Shown here: positions 34,108-42,680 of the stretch, one piece after another
How the letters are laid out: each line of letters starts with the position of its first letter
Position numbering within the stretch: the stretch's first letter is position 1
Origin: a bacterium
GTDB taxonomy: Bacteria; Patescibacteriota; Minisyncoccia; Phycocordibacterales; SBAW01
Length of the DNA: 49,940 bases
Direction: 5' to 3'
Assembly: GCA_005239955.1 (NCBI GenBank)
Contig: SBAW01000036.1
Coordinates: forward strand, 1-49,940
Translations under genes and position numbers: made by a program
Notes under the pieces: model-generated
What the model was told of the DNA's origin: nothing
Seen by the model: the letters and a program-made list of their open reading frames with translations, nothing else
Database searches by the model: none

Positions 34108-35315
34108 GAGGAAGACAAAAGGGTGGCAAAAACTTTTTGTCGCATGTCGCGGGCGATAATGTCCCAATCGTATTTTTCAATCACCATCGCTTTGGCGGTC
34201 GCTACAACTGCACGAACTTTTTCCGGGCGAGCCATAATCTCTGTAATGGCTCCCACAATCTGTTCGGGAGCATTTTTGTCGACCGCGAAACCGGTAATTG
34301 GCTGTCCCGGGTTTCGTTTTTCATCAAAGAGAAAATCAGCGATGCCTCCTTCCTGTGTCGCAATAACCGGAAGTCCGGCGGCCATGGCTTCGACAAATGA
34401 CGCACCCATTCCCTCCGAGCGACTGGGGCGAATGAATATGTCGCAAGCCTGCAGGTAGGCGGGCATATCGGTATGGCTTACTTGTCCTACGAAAGTGACG
34501 CGTGATTCAACGTCGTGCTTTTTTGCCAGTGCGCGAAGCATTTCCTCATCGGGACCAACGCCAAGAATAATGAACCGCACCTGTGCGGGCAGATCGGGAA
34601 GGGCGCGAATGACATCGTCAAGAGCATTCTTCCGAACGAGCCTCGACGTCGTGATGAGGAACACGTCACCCATCCGTTTCCCGAGGACATCCTTGATAGA
34701 GTCGATCACGCGCGTCGGATACTCCTTGGAGAAGTGCGCCACATTGACGGCGTTCGGGACGAGCACAACGGGTCCACGGAACCCTCGACGCCGCGCCCAT
34801 TTGCTCAAGAAGGTGGAAATGACCGACACGATCTTTGCCCGCGTGAAGGCGCGAGAAAACAAGGGCCACAGCGGACGCATCTTTCTTTCAATGTATTCCG
34901 GCGGATCTCCTTCCTGGAGCTCAAGGATGAGTGGGACCGTGGGTACTAAGAGTGAAAAAAGGGCCGCAGGGGCGCCGCATGAGTGCGCCATCATGGCCCA
35001 GCTTGCGTCGTAGTGGTAACGCCGATGGAGAAAAAATGCTCTAATCCCTGCGGCGATTTGAAAATACATTTTATTGAGATGGAGTGGAAAGCGCCGCAGC
35101 TCTGCCATGGAAGGGTTGTTGCGCGAGAAACCAATTCGATGGACGAGTACATTGCCAACGCGCTCCACTTTGGGAAGCGTTGAGTCAAAACGCAGACAAA
35201 TCATATGAAATTCGATGTCGCTCATGCGATCCGTTTTTTCCTTTATAGCAACCTCCGCTCCCCCGACGTGCTTGGGGAAATAGGCGAGCGAAAAGATAAG
35301 TACTTTCTTTTTCAT
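34104..35315 (-). CDS. Family 4-type glycosyltransferase
   Basis: The protein is 403 residues. FSLAYFPKHVGGAEVAIKE is the N-terminal acceptor region typical of GT4 enzymes, and LVPNAVNVAHF, LLITTSRL-type strand, FIILGVGPDEEMLRALA and IRPSRSEGMGASFVEAMAAG form the donor half with conserved Glu residues. Its N-terminal half is related to the C-terminal part of the fusion protein encoded just upstream (35312-36760), suggesting a local duplication. It overlaps that gene by 4 nt. Confidence 0.9.
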   Translation of the reverse strand: MKKKVLIFSLAYFPKHVGGAEVAIKEKTDRMSDIEFHMICLRFDSTLPKVERVGNVLVHRIGFSRNNPSMAELRRFPLHLNKMYFQIAAGIRAFFLHRRYHYDASWAMMAHSCGAPAALFSLLVPTVPLILELQEGDPPEYIERKMRPLWPLFSRAFTRAKIVSVISTFLSKWARRRGFRGPVVLVPNAVNVAHFSKEYPTRVIDSIKDVLGKRMGDVFLITTSRLVRKNALDDVIRALPDLPAQVRFIILGVGPDEEMLRALAKKHDVESRVTFVGQVSHTDMPAYLQACDIFIRPSRSEGMGASFVEAMAAGLPVIATQEGGIADFLFDEKRNPGQPITGFAVDKNAPEQIVGAITEIMARPEKVRAVVATAKAMVIEKYDWDIIARDMRQKVFATLLSSS

Positions 35316-36760
35316 ACCATTGATCGAGCGACGATATCGGCGTAGGCAAAACGAAGCGCGTTACCAAACGCGTCGCCGTCGCCGAGACTCCCGCGTGGGA
35401 GCGCTCTTTTAGAAACCGCGCGCGCCTCCTTTTCTTGCAGAATAGATGAGCCATAAACTTGGTCAGCGCGACCTAAAAGCACGGCGAGTGCTGTTTTTCG
35501 TATGACCCCTAATTCGGCAAGCCGTTGGTCAGCAAGAGTAATGAGAAGCGAGAGAGGCGAAAAGAGATGCGTGAAGAGCGCGGCAAGTGCGCCATAGCTT
35601 GCCATAATACTCCAGAGAAAGAGGTAGCGATGTTTCCGCACAAGGCGTGCGCCGACCACCGCCCCGAAAAACGGCAGGAGAAATTTGTCAACGCGAGCGC
35701 CAATCCCTACGCGATGGAGCGTCATATTAGGGACCGGGGCTTTCGTGGCTGCGCCGGGCACAAAACGGGTGGTGACCACGTCAAAGTGAACACCGGGGAG
35801 CTCCCGCGCAAGAGCAACCAGTGCGTCCTCTGCAAGACCGGAAACGGGAGCAAAGGTGGTCGAGAACACGAGGACTCGCTTTTCTCGCGGCGCGGCGCGC
35901 TTGGTTGTCGCAATAAATGCTTGCACATAATCGGCCAGTGATCGATGGGGTTGCCAACCAAGGGCCTGTGTTTTGCTGCTGTTGAGCGTCGACGTCGTGC
36001 GGTTACCGCGACGCTCAGGAAAAAACACGATGGTGTCGTCGGAAAATTCGAAGAGTTGCGCCAGATTCAAAATCGAGTGCGCTTTGTCATTCCCCACTCC
36101 ATATTCATCTCCCTGTCCTCCTTCGCCCACACGAACTAACGCATCCACAATATCTGCTACATGGGTAAAATTGCGCTCTTGGGTCCCTGGGCGCACGATG
36201 GCGCACGGTGCGCCCGAAGCGTACATACGTCTGAATTGCTCGACGACAGTGCCATAGACTCCCGCACGCTCGCGCGCTCCGAACACGTTGTAAAAGTAGA
36301 CAATGGAGTATGGCAGATTCTCGTTCTCACCAACACGCTTCACGAGTTCGGAATTCTCGGCCTTCGTGCGCGCATAGGGCGAGGTATGACGTGCAGCCCC
36401 CCCGTCACCAAACTTGGTCGATGAGCCGGCATACACGAGTTTACATTTGTGCATGCGCCAGAATTCAATGACCGCGGCCGTGCCGCGCGTGTTGAGATCT
36501 TCTACAATGTCGGGTTCGAGCACGCTTTGCTCAACGCGCGCATATTCACCGAGGTGATAGAGGAGATCCGGGCGTTCAGGAATACGCGCCGCAATATGTT
36601 TGGTGTGGCCTTCGCGATACTCCACCCCCTCGATGTGGTTGTCGCGTGAGCCGGTGAAATAGTTATCAAGCGAAATAACCCGGTGACCCTGTGCCACCAG
36701 CCGCTCACATAAATGAGACCCGATAAATCCGGCACCACCAGTGACCAGTATAGTTTTCAT
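35312..36760 (-). CDS. Fusion of a nucleotide-sugar epimerase (SDR) with the N-terminal half of a GT-B glycosyltransferase
   Basis: The protein is 482 residues. Residues 1 to about 290 are a GalE/WbpP-like extended SDR: LVTGGAGFIGSHLCERL, SLDNYFTGS, YAGSSTKFGDGG and YARTK (Tyr and Lys present), ending in LADYVQAFI. From about residue 300, KRVLVFSTTFAPVSGLAEDAL begins a GT-B acceptor domain that resembles the first half of the next glycosyltransferase (34104-35315). It stops at about 190 residues without a donor-binding domain. The fused half could bind the acceptor or a partner GT. The epimerase part likely interconverts UDP-hexoses. Confidence 0.87.
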   Translation of the reverse strand: MKTILVTGGAGFIGSHLCERLVAQGHRVISLDNYFTGSRDNHIEGVEYREGHTKHIAARIPERPDLLYHLGEYARVEQSVLEPDIVEDLNTRGTAAVIEFWRMHKCKLVYAGSSTKFGDGGAARHTSPYARTKAENSELVKRVGENENLPYSIVYFYNVFGARERAGVYGTVVEQFRRMYASGAPCAIVRPGTQERNFTHVADIVDALVRVGEGGQGDEYGVGNDKAHSILNLAQLFEFSDDTIVFFPERRGNRTTSTLNSSKTQALGWQPHRSLADYVQAFIATTKRAAPREKRVLVFSTTFAPVSGLAEDALVALARELPGVHFDVVTTRFVPGAATKAPVPNMTLHRVGIGARVDKFLLPFFGAVVGARLVRKHRYLFLWSIMASYGALAALFTHLFSPLSLLITLADQRLAELGVIRKTALAVLLGRADQVYGSSILQEKEARAVSKRALPRGSLGDGDAFGNALRFAYADIVARSMV

Positions 36761-36864
36761 ACATACTGCGAGCCAACCTGTCCCGTAGCCAACGCGAAGC
36801 GTCGTGGTACTGGGATGAAGCCCGCGCCTCCCGTTATGAGGATTGTTTTCTTTGACTCTTCCAT
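36757..36864 (-). pseudogene. Remnant of an SDR N-terminus just upstream of the epimerase fusion
   Basis: A 35-codon frame reads MEESKKTILITGGAGFI and then loses similarity (PVPRRFALATG). The first part matches the NAD-loop start of the following gene (MKTILVTGGAGFIG), so it looks like the 5' end of a second epimerase gene that was lost or recombined away. Its TGA overlaps the ATG of the intact fusion gene by 3 nt, so it may now act as a translated leader peptide. Confidence 0.6.
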
Positions 36865-36876
36865 TGATCTTCTCCG

Positions 36877-38313
36877 TTAATCTGTTTCTTCTATGATTTC
36901 GATCCGCTCCTGCGTTTGACCTTTGCGCACCAAAAGTGTGGCGCTGACACCTGCCAGAATAATGCCAATAAGTGCGAGAACCAACCAGAGCGTGCGATCT
37001 TCCTTCTCGTTTCCACCTCCCGTCGAAAGGATGACGGCAGCAGCATTTGCTTCTTCGAGCACGGGACCCTCCCCAACTGCTTCTGGCTCCTCTGTTGTTT
37101 CGAGGCGTGGCGGCACCGACACTTTTTGCTCTTCTCCCCGGAGAGATGCTGCTTCAGCTTTACTGAGGGGAGTGGGTGCAGGTGGAGGAAGGGACGGCGG
37201 AGGAGGCGGCTCTGCGAGTATGCCGTTTGGGTAAAAGAGGAGCGGCACACTGCTCATATCAAGGAGTCGCGTTGTTCCAACGGCGAATCGAACACCTGCC
37301 TCAGGAAGAAGAACTGTATCGGGGGGAATTGTAAAGGAGGTAGGGCCTCGCTTTATGATCCACCCCCCAATAGCAACCTCTCGCGCCTCGTTATTTAACA
37401 ACACAATAGAGCCATCAGTTTCAGGCATAATCTTGATGTTCGCCGATTTCGCGTCTACGATAAGCCGGCCCGTAGCGGTGCCATCAAATCCTGAAGCAGC
37501 AACGTAGATGAGGTAGCGCCCCGGATATGTGTACGCGTAGAGTATCGATCTTCCTTCCCGTGTATCGCCATTCCCAAAACTCCACACATAGCGTGCACCT
37601 TCCATTGCTTTGCCGGAAGGACTATAGAGTTGTGCCTCAAAAACACTGTCCGCGCCTACTGTCGGAACCGAGAGACCTTTCACTATGACCGTATGTTTTG
37701 TTGGTTCTCCTGCCAGCGCTTCAACCGTCGAAGGGGTTGGCGAGGGTGTGGGTGTAGGAGTTGGTGATGGAGAAGGCGACGGCGTGGGCGTTGGAGTTGG
37801 TGACGGAGATGGCGAGGGTGATCCCAATGGATGAGAACCGGGAGTTGGCGATCCCCCCACAAAGGTAGTACCGGAGCGAGAAAGAGACGTACCATCCCCT
37901 GCCCCGCCCATGGTGCTATCGTAGGTTGCTGAATCTTCATCGGTTAAATCAGCACGCCGTATGACGAGTGTCTCGCCGGTATTACTTAACGAAAACGAAC
38001 TGTCAAAAAGAATGCCGGTAAATGTCGGCCAATCAATAAGAAATTTTACCGTATCATCGGCAATAACGGCGCTCTCTCCAGCAGGCAACGTCACGACCCC
38101 TTGCGTAAGGGTGAGCGTGTGGTTGGTGGTCGCTTCGTAGAGTTTGTAGTCGGTGAGGTCGACGGCACTTGTGCCATCGTTGGTGATCTCAACCCACTCC
38201 CGGCCCGAGTCCGCGCCATCGAGGTCGTACATGACCTCGGAGAGGATAATGGAAGCCTCTACCGAAGACGGTAGAAAGAGAAAAGGGAGTAATAGAAAGC
38301 TACGAGCTGTCAT
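36877..38313 (-). CDS. Secreted surface protein with lamin-tail and PKD domains and C-terminal membrane anchor
   Basis: The protein is 478 residues. A signal peptide (1-20, ending SSVEA) is followed by a lamin-tail domain (21 to about 165: ILSEVMYD, REWVEITNDG, DLTDYKLYE). A Ser-Pro/Thr-Pro tract lies at about 163-200, then a PKD-like domain (WSFGNGDTREG, YAYTYPGRY). A second short lamin-tail-like unit has IVLLNNEAREVAIGGWII. A Pro-rich stretch and a final transmembrane helix (LWLVLALIGIILAGVSATLL) with a short charged tail finish it. It is exported and anchored with most of the chain outside. It overlaps the VirD4-like gene by 14 nt, so the two are co-expressed. Lamin-tail proteins of this shape are common on CPR cell surfaces. 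Confidence 0.85.
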   Translation of the reverse strand: MTARSFLLLPFLFLPSSVEASIILSEVMYDLDGADSGREWVEITNDGTSAVDLTDYKLYEATTNHTLTLTQGVVTLPAGESAVIADDTVKFLIDWPTFTGILFDSSFSLSNTGETLVIRRADLTDEDSATYDSTMGGAGDGTSLSRSGTTFVGGSPTPGSHPLGSPSPSPSPTPTPTPSPSPSPTPTPTPSPTPSTVEALAGEPTKHTVIVKGLSVPTVGADSVFEAQLYSPSGKAMEGARYVWSFGNGDTREGRSILYAYTYPGRYLIYVAASGFDGTATGRLIVDAKSANIKIMPETDGSIVLLNNEAREVAIGGWIIKRGPTSFTIPPDTVLLPEAGVRFAVGTTRLLDMSSVPLLFYPNGILAEPPPPPSLPPPAPTPLSKAEAASLRGEEQKVSVPPRLETTEEPEAVGEGPVLEEANAAAVILSTGGGNEKEDRTLWLVLALIGIILAGVSATLLVRKGQTQERIEIIEETD

Positions 38314-40144
38314 CTAACTTCAACATCTGCCTCAGGACCTCCTCGGGCACTTCCTTTGGTTTATCGTGCGGTACATTGGCTGGTTCTTCTTGGCGCGGCA
38401 CTCCTTCTACCCCCGCTTTTGCCAGTACCCCTTGAAGTTCCTGTCCCTTTTTCTCTTCAATACTTTTGCGCTCCGCCGCTACGGTACGCTTTGCACGCTC
38501 AATAGCCTCGCGAAGACTTGTTCCTCCTTCAAGCGGGGGTTTTTTCTTTGCCTCAGGTTGCGAAGGCTGTGGTGGTCGCGGACGTTCTCTTGGTGGTTGA
38601 GTTTGTGGTTGAGGCGGACGAGGACGCTCTTCTCGTGGCTGCTGCGGGAAACGCAGCGGCATCGGCCTTTCTCCTCGTGGCGTTGCGGGAAAAGGCTGTC
38701 CTCCGCGTGATGCGCCTCCCGGATTCCCTCCAACCCCGCTCGGAGCAGGGGGAGCACTTCGCACGGGAGCACTTCCGCGCGGCGGGAAACCCGCTTGAGT
38801 ACGGTAGTAGGCAGAGCGCTCTTCGGCAGGTTTGGGGCGCTGCTGCATCGGTGTCTCTTCTTGAATGCGTTTAATTTCCGCTTCAACTGATTGGCGCTGG
38901 GCGGCATAGGTCTGCCGAGAAAAGTCTTTGACTTGTTCCGCGTAGGTTGTGGGGGGGAGATCAAAGGGTGGCAGTGTTGTCGCAGAAAACGGGGCACTTC
39001 CCACACCATCAATCATGAGGGTGAGGTAAATCTGTGCAAACCCTAAGTTGAGCAAGTCTTCTGGCACAAAGTGGGGTTTAAAGACTGTTTCGAGAATCTC
39101 TGCGTCAAAAGGACCGACACGAAACACAATCGTTGAGCCGACGTTCCCGAAGACGGCGCTTCGTACTTCCTCCTCCATCTGCTCAATGTATTGATGCGCA
39201 ATGATGAGGTTGAGTTTATATTTTCGTGCTTCGGAGAGAATGTCGGAGAATGATTGGTTTGCAAATGACTGAAACTCGTCGACGAAAAAGTAAAAGTTGG
39301 GAAGCTTCGCGAGTTCACTGCTTGAAGCGTCGGCACGGCTCATGGCCGCGAGATAAATCTTGGTGACGAGCATAGACCCAAGGAGCTGTGCATTGACTTC
39401 CCCGACCCGACCCTTAGAGAGGTTCATGATGATAATTTTTCGGCTATCCATCATCTCGCGGAAATCAAAGGATGATTTTGGCTGCCCCACAATGTTACGA
39501 ATCAAGGGGTTACTCGTGAACTGCCCAATCTTGTTTTGAATCGCCGGGGTTGCCTCTTGCGTATAGCGGTCGGTATAGGTCGCAAACTCATCGAGCCAAA
39601 AGCTCTTTACGATAGGGTCCTTCGCATGTTCAACGACCTTCTTCCGATATTCCTTATTGACGAGCATGCGGTTAACATCAAGAAGTGTTGAGCCAGGATA
39701 CTCAAGGAGCGCGAGAAGTGTGTTTGAGAGGATGTATTCCATGCGCGCACTCCACGCATCAACCCAGATCTTCCGAAAAGCCGAAAGAAGCCCGGAGACA
39801 ACGAGGTGTCGTTTGTCATAGCCAACATCTTCCATGATGTTGAAGGCTATGGGGTAATCCATATCAAAAGGCGCAAAATACAGCACGTCTTTAATCCGGT
39901 GCTCAGGTACGTACTCAAGAATCCGATCAGCAGTCGAGCCGTGGGGATCAATAAACGCAATGCCCTCGCCATTTCGAATATCCTGAATCGCCATGTTCTC
40001 GAGCATGGTTGATTTGCCCATACCCGTTTTCCCAACGACATACACATGGCGCGCGCGGTCTTTGCGCTTAATGCCAAAAGGAATTCGCTTACCGCGCGAG
40101 TTGGTAGCAGCAAAATAGGCTATTTGCTCGGGGTCCTCCCGCAT
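38300..40144 (-). CDS. VirD4/TraC-like type IV secretion ATPase with proline-rich C-terminus
   Basis: The protein is 614 residues. A P-loop at 38-46 (GKTGMGKST), FIDPHGSTADRIL, MNLSKGRVGE and a Walker B-like FYFFVDEFQSFANQSF fit the HerA/VirD4 family of DNA- or protein-pumping ATPases. The C-terminal 170 residues are rich in Pro, Arg and Gln and then charged (EEVLRQMLKLDD). No N-terminal transmembrane helices are visible, unlike true VirD4, so it may be a soluble pilus- or DNA-handling ATPase. Its ATG lies 9 nt below a TATACT box, suggesting a leaderless mRNA. Confidence 0.88.
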   Translation of the reverse strand: MREDPEQIAYFAATNSRGKRIPFGIKRKDRARHVYVVGKTGMGKSTMLENMAIQDIRNGEGIAFIDPHGSTADRILEYVPEHRIKDVLYFAPFDMDYPIAFNIMEDVGYDKRHLVVSGLLSAFRKIWVDAWSARMEYILSNTLLALLEYPGSTLLDVNRMLVNKEYRKKVVEHAKDPIVKSFWLDEFATYTDRYTQEATPAIQNKIGQFTSNPLIRNIVGQPKSSFDFREMMDSRKIIIMNLSKGRVGEVNAQLLGSMLVTKIYLAAMSRADASSSELAKLPNFYFFVDEFQSFANQSFSDILSEARKYKLNLIIAHQYIEQMEEEVRSAVFGNVGSTIVFRVGPFDAEILETVFKPHFVPEDLLNLGFAQIYLTLMIDGVGSAPFSATTLPPFDLPPTTYAEQVKDFSRQTYAAQRQSVEAEIKRIQEETPMQQRPKPAEERSAYYRTQAGFPPRGSAPVRSAPPAPSGVGGNPGGASRGGQPFPATPRGERPMPLRFPQQPREERPRPPQPQTQPPRERPRPPQPSQPEAKKKPPLEGGTSLREAIERAKRTVAAERKSIEEKKGQELQGVLAKAGVEGVPRQEEPANVPHDKPKEVPEEVLRQMLKLDDSS

Positions 40145-40153
40145 ACAGCGTTC

Positions 40154-40159
40154 AGTATA
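40154..40159 (-). promoter_or_regulatory. -10 box for a leaderless start of the VirD4-like gene
   Basis: TATACT on the minus strand is followed by 9 nt and the ATG at 40144. The -35 region is poor. With the usual 6-7 nt to the start point the leader would be 2-3 nt. Confidence 0.6.
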
Positions 40160-40179
40160 GCAAAGGAAAAGCCTTGATT

Positions 40180-41436
40180 TTAGGGCTCTTGGGGCCCGAC
40201 GACTTGTTTGAGACTTCCGTATTTATTTGCCGGATCCCAAAACATCCACGAGGTAAGTCCTGCGTCATAGGTCGCTTTGATTTGGGCCTCGATGTCTGCC
40301 GGAAGGTAGTCCTTGCCGTAGTCAAAATCTTGGAGCCACGGCCGCATCTTAAGCGCGGAGTAGGCTGGTTTGCTGTAGGTATAGGGAGAGGTGGTTGTCG
40401 AAAGAAGTTGGTGCGTAAGGGCCGTGACAGTTGTGGTCGTTGCGACGGTACGATTTACGGCTTCGGTCATTGAATAATTCACCACCCTGTACGGATCTCC
40501 GTTTGGATTACTAAGCCCCAGAAACGACTTGGGGTAATGCGATGGATAGACCATGGGTGCAATGAAATCAAAGTACGGAAGCGCCCGCTCAAGAACTTGC
40601 CCAATATTGAGGTCGTCTACATTGGTGGTTGTCATACCAAAAAGGTCAGCGGACATCACGACGCCTGTCGGCTTCACGTGGGCCTGAAGATAGACGAAAA
40701 ATTCTTCGAGCGCCTGTGCGCGATTGCCGCCCAGATAGACGATGTCAGACATGGGACCATCTGATGGCCACCGAATGTAGTCGTAGTTCAGTTCGTCAAA
40801 ACCAAGAGCGTACGATTCTTTTGACAGCTCGACAATGTATTCCCAAAATGGTTTTGAAGAAACCGAAACAAACGAAAGTCCTTTGTAATCTTTCCACGGC
40901 TCTCCGGGGCGCGACTTACTTTGGACCGATTGATCGGGGTATTTTTTCGTGTAATACGGGTCCTGAAATACCGTGATGCGACCGATGACAAAAATATTTT
41001 TAGCGTGGAGGCGGTCAATGAATGTTTTCATGTCTCGCGCACCACATTGGTCGGAAACTGCATGCGCGAGTTTAGGATTGTCGGTCGTAAATGCAATTTT
41101 CCCCGTGTAATCTTTTATATCAATGACAATCGCATTAAGTTCCGTCTCATCAACGAGTTCTACGAGAGTGTCGCGAAACGATGGCGTCCCCACCACACAT
41201 TGACTCATGTAAATAGCCTTAACCGCAGCAGGAAGTGGCACGTGAGTAGCGGAGGATGGCGTTGGCGCGGGAGATGAGGCTCCCGGAGAAGTGTCGTCGC
41301 CAAGGGTGACAGAGGTACGAAAGAGATTCGGCGAATAGATAAAACCGCCAAGGGCAAGGGCGATAGCTGCCATGCTTCCTCCAAGAAGAAGGAGCGAGTT
41401 CCCCCGTCTTGCCTTACCGCTGCGTCGTGCCGCCAT
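40180..41436 (-). CDS. Membrane-anchored DUF4015 putative glycoside hydrolase
   Basis: The protein is 418 residues. One transmembrane helix (about 17-36, LLLLGGSMAAIALALGGFIY) anchors a large outer domain. VVGTPSFRDTLVELVDETELNAIVIDIKDYTGKIAFTT is the DUF4015 start (quoted here as separate motifs: AIVIDIKDYTG), with LGFDELNYDYIRWPSDG carrying acidic candidates for catalysis and FIAPMVYPSHYP later. The fold is a TIM barrel related to GH13-like hydrolases. It may cleave or bind a surface glycan. It overlaps the small membrane protein gene by 23 nt. Confidence 0.85.
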   Translation of the reverse strand: MAARRSGKARRGNSLLLLGGSMAAIALALGGFIYSPNLFRTSVTLGDDTSPGASSPAPTPSSATHVPLPAAVKAIYMSQCVVGTPSFRDTLVELVDETELNAIVIDIKDYTGKIAFTTDNPKLAHAVSDQCGARDMKTFIDRLHAKNIFVIGRITVFQDPYYTKKYPDQSVQSKSRPGEPWKDYKGLSFVSVSSKPFWEYIVELSKESYALGFDELNYDYIRWPSDGPMSDIVYLGGNRAQALEEFFVYLQAHVKPTGVVMSADLFGMTTTNVDDLNIGQVLERALPYFDFIAPMVYPSHYPKSFLGLSNPNGDPYRVVNYSMTEAVNRTVATTTTVTALTHQLLSTTTSPYTYSKPAYSALKMRPWLQDFDYGKDYLPADIEAQIKATYDAGLTSWMFWDPANKYGSLKQVVGPQEP

Positions 41437-41650
41437 GAGTATTCACATTGCTTTCAATGAAAACGCCACTGCGGCTCGCTTCTCTGCGGCGCTCCCGTGC
41501 CATAAATTCTCGGCGAAGCGAAATGGCAACCACGACAATAATGATGCCGAGGACGACAAATATAATTTCTCGCCAGGATTGCGGGAATCCCAAGAACGGG
41601 AGTATGCCAACCCCCAGTCCGCACAAAAAGAGAATCGTATCTTTGGACAT
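41414..41650 (-). CDS. Small two-helix membrane protein
   Basis: The protein is 78 residues. Two hydrophobic segments (about 6-22 ILFLCGLGVGILPFLGF and 29-46 IIFVVLGIIIVVVAISL) are followed by an Arg-rich stretch (RREFMARERRREASR). The shape is a hairpin membrane protein with a basic cytoplasmic tail. It sits 12 nt after rsmI and overlaps the DUF4015 gene, so it is part of that unit. I do not recognise a family. Confidence 0.7.
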   Translation of the reverse strand: MSKDTILFLCGLGVGILPFLGFPQSWREIIFVVLGIIIVVVAISLRREFMARERRREASRSGVFIESNVNTHGGTTQR

Positions 41651-41662
41651 GGTGGAGCTATT

Positions 41663-42352
41663 TTAGTACGAGCCGGAAATGAGCACAACAAACTCCCCTC
41701 GCACACTGTCAGGACGGGCAGTAAACGACGCCATAAGTTCTTCCGGCGTGCCAAAGCGGAATTCTTCATGGATTTTGGTGAGTTCTCGCGCAATGGCGAC
41801 ACGCCTTGTGGGTACTACCTTCGCGAGCGATTCGAGCGTCTTCATGATACGATGGGGCGATTCATAGAAGACAACGGTGCGAGAAGTTTCAGCAATTTCT
41901 CCAAACAGAGTCTGTCGCCCCTTTTTGTGAGGCAAAAACCCAAGAAAGAGAAAATCAGAAGAAGGAAAGCCGGACGCTGAAAGCGCCGCGGTAACCGCTG
42001 CGGCCCCGGGAATAGGAACCACGGCCACCTCAGGGAGCTCTTCACGAATACGTGCGACGAGTTTTACTCCAGGGTCAGAAATGGTTGGTGTTCCCGCGTC
42101 AGAGACAAGTGCCACCCCCTTCCCTTCCCGGAGCACTGCCACAATTTCATCTTCTTTTATTGCAGAGCTATGCGCGTGGTAGGAGCGTGTCTTTGCGTTG
42201 ATGCCGTGGCGCTCTAAAAGTACGCGCGTGGTACGGGTGTCCTCACAAAAGATGACATCGACTTCTTTGAGTATGCGAAGTGCCCGAAGCGTAATGTCTT
42301 CAAGATTCCCAATCGGTGTCGCCACAATATAGAGTTTTCCTTTTTCATCCAT
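41663..42352 (-). CDS. rsmI: 16S rRNA (cytidine1402-2'-O)-methyltransferase
   Basis: The protein is 229 residues. LYIVATPIGNLEDITLRALR at the start, FCEDTRTTRVLL, and ALVSDAGTPTISDPG are hallmarks of RsmI, a tetrapyrrole-methylase-fold enzyme. YESPHRI and the late REFRFGTPEEL-type region fit. It 2'-O-methylates C1402 of 16S rRNA, next to the P-site codon. In this genome an intron interrupts the 16S gene about 2 nt from C1402. The gene follows a winged-helix regulator gene by 10 nt, and a copy of that regulator's presumed operator overlaps its promoter region. Confidence 0.93.
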   Translation of the reverse strand: MDEKGKLYIVATPIGNLEDITLRALRILKEVDVIFCEDTRTTRVLLERHGINAKTRSYHAHSSAIKEDEIVAVLREGKGVALVSDAGTPTISDPGVKLVARIREELPEVAVVPIPGAAAVTAALSASGFPSSDFLFLGFLPHKKGRQTLFGEIAETSRTVVFYESPHRIMKTLESLAKVVPTRRVAIARELTKIHEEFRFGTPEELMASFTARPDSVRGEFVVLISGSY

Positions 42353-42362
42353 AAAATAGAGT

Positions 42363-42632
42363 TTATTCTAAACTTCTCAAGAACTTTAGAACTTGGGAGG
42401 CACGGCTGGTAATTTTATGGCGTACGCTGTGTCCGTCACTACGCTTCAATAAGAGCCCGGCAATTGCCAGACGTCGCATGTGGTCTGAAGCAGTTTTAAA
42501 GTTTATGGAAAGCGCCCCCGCGACCTCTTCCAACGAGAGCTCTGGTTCTTTGCGAAGAAGTTCCAAAATTTCAATGCGCCGATGGTTTGCAAACCCTTTA
42601 ACCAAACGCTCTAGTTCTCTAAATTTCCTCAT
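42363..42632 (-). CDS. ArsR-type winged-helix transcription regulator
   Basis: The protein is 89 residues. A winged helix-turn-helix (FANHRRIEILELL, SLEEVAGALSINFKTASDHMRRLAIAGLL) with a short wing (KRSDGHSVRHKI) fits the ArsR family. There are no cysteines, so it is not a thiol metal sensor. A perfect 38-nt palindrome directly upstream (42636-42673) and a second near-copy at the 3' end of the gene just before rsmI suggest that it represses itself and rsmI. Confidence 0.88.
   Translation of the reverse strand: MRKFRELERLVKGFANHRRIEILELLRKEPELSLEEVAGALSINFKTASDHMRRLAIAGLLLKRSDGHSVRHKITSRASQVLKFLRSLE
42366..42392. promoter_or_regulatory. Second operator-like palindrome before rsmI
   Basis: ATTCTAAACTTCT and AGAACTTTAGAAC flank CA. 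One half is identical to the main operator and the other has one or two changes. It spans the last codons of the regulator gene and lies 13 nt before the rsmI ATG, overlapping a possible -10 TAGAAT. Confidence 0.65.
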
Positions 42633-42635
42633 GTT

Positions 42636-42673
42636 ACTTTGTTCTAAAGTTCTTGAGAACTTTAGAACAAAGT
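42636..42673. promoter_or_regulatory. Operator palindrome of the winged-helix regulator
   Basis: ACTTTGTTCTAAAGTTCT and its exact reverse complement are separated by TG, giving 18-bp arms. It lies between a TATACT -10 box (42675-42680, just after the murC stop) and the regulator's ATG, so it covers the transcription start and the whole leader. Such a site is expected to bind a dimer and block its own promoter. Confidence 0.85.
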
Positions 42674-42680
42674 CAGTATA

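Noticed and set aside
37730-37830. Tandem GGxGTxGG-like DNA repeat
   Set aside because: It looked like a minisatellite or short CRISPR, but it encodes in frame the Ser-Pro/Thr-Pro spacer of the lamin-tail protein and has no spacer sequences.
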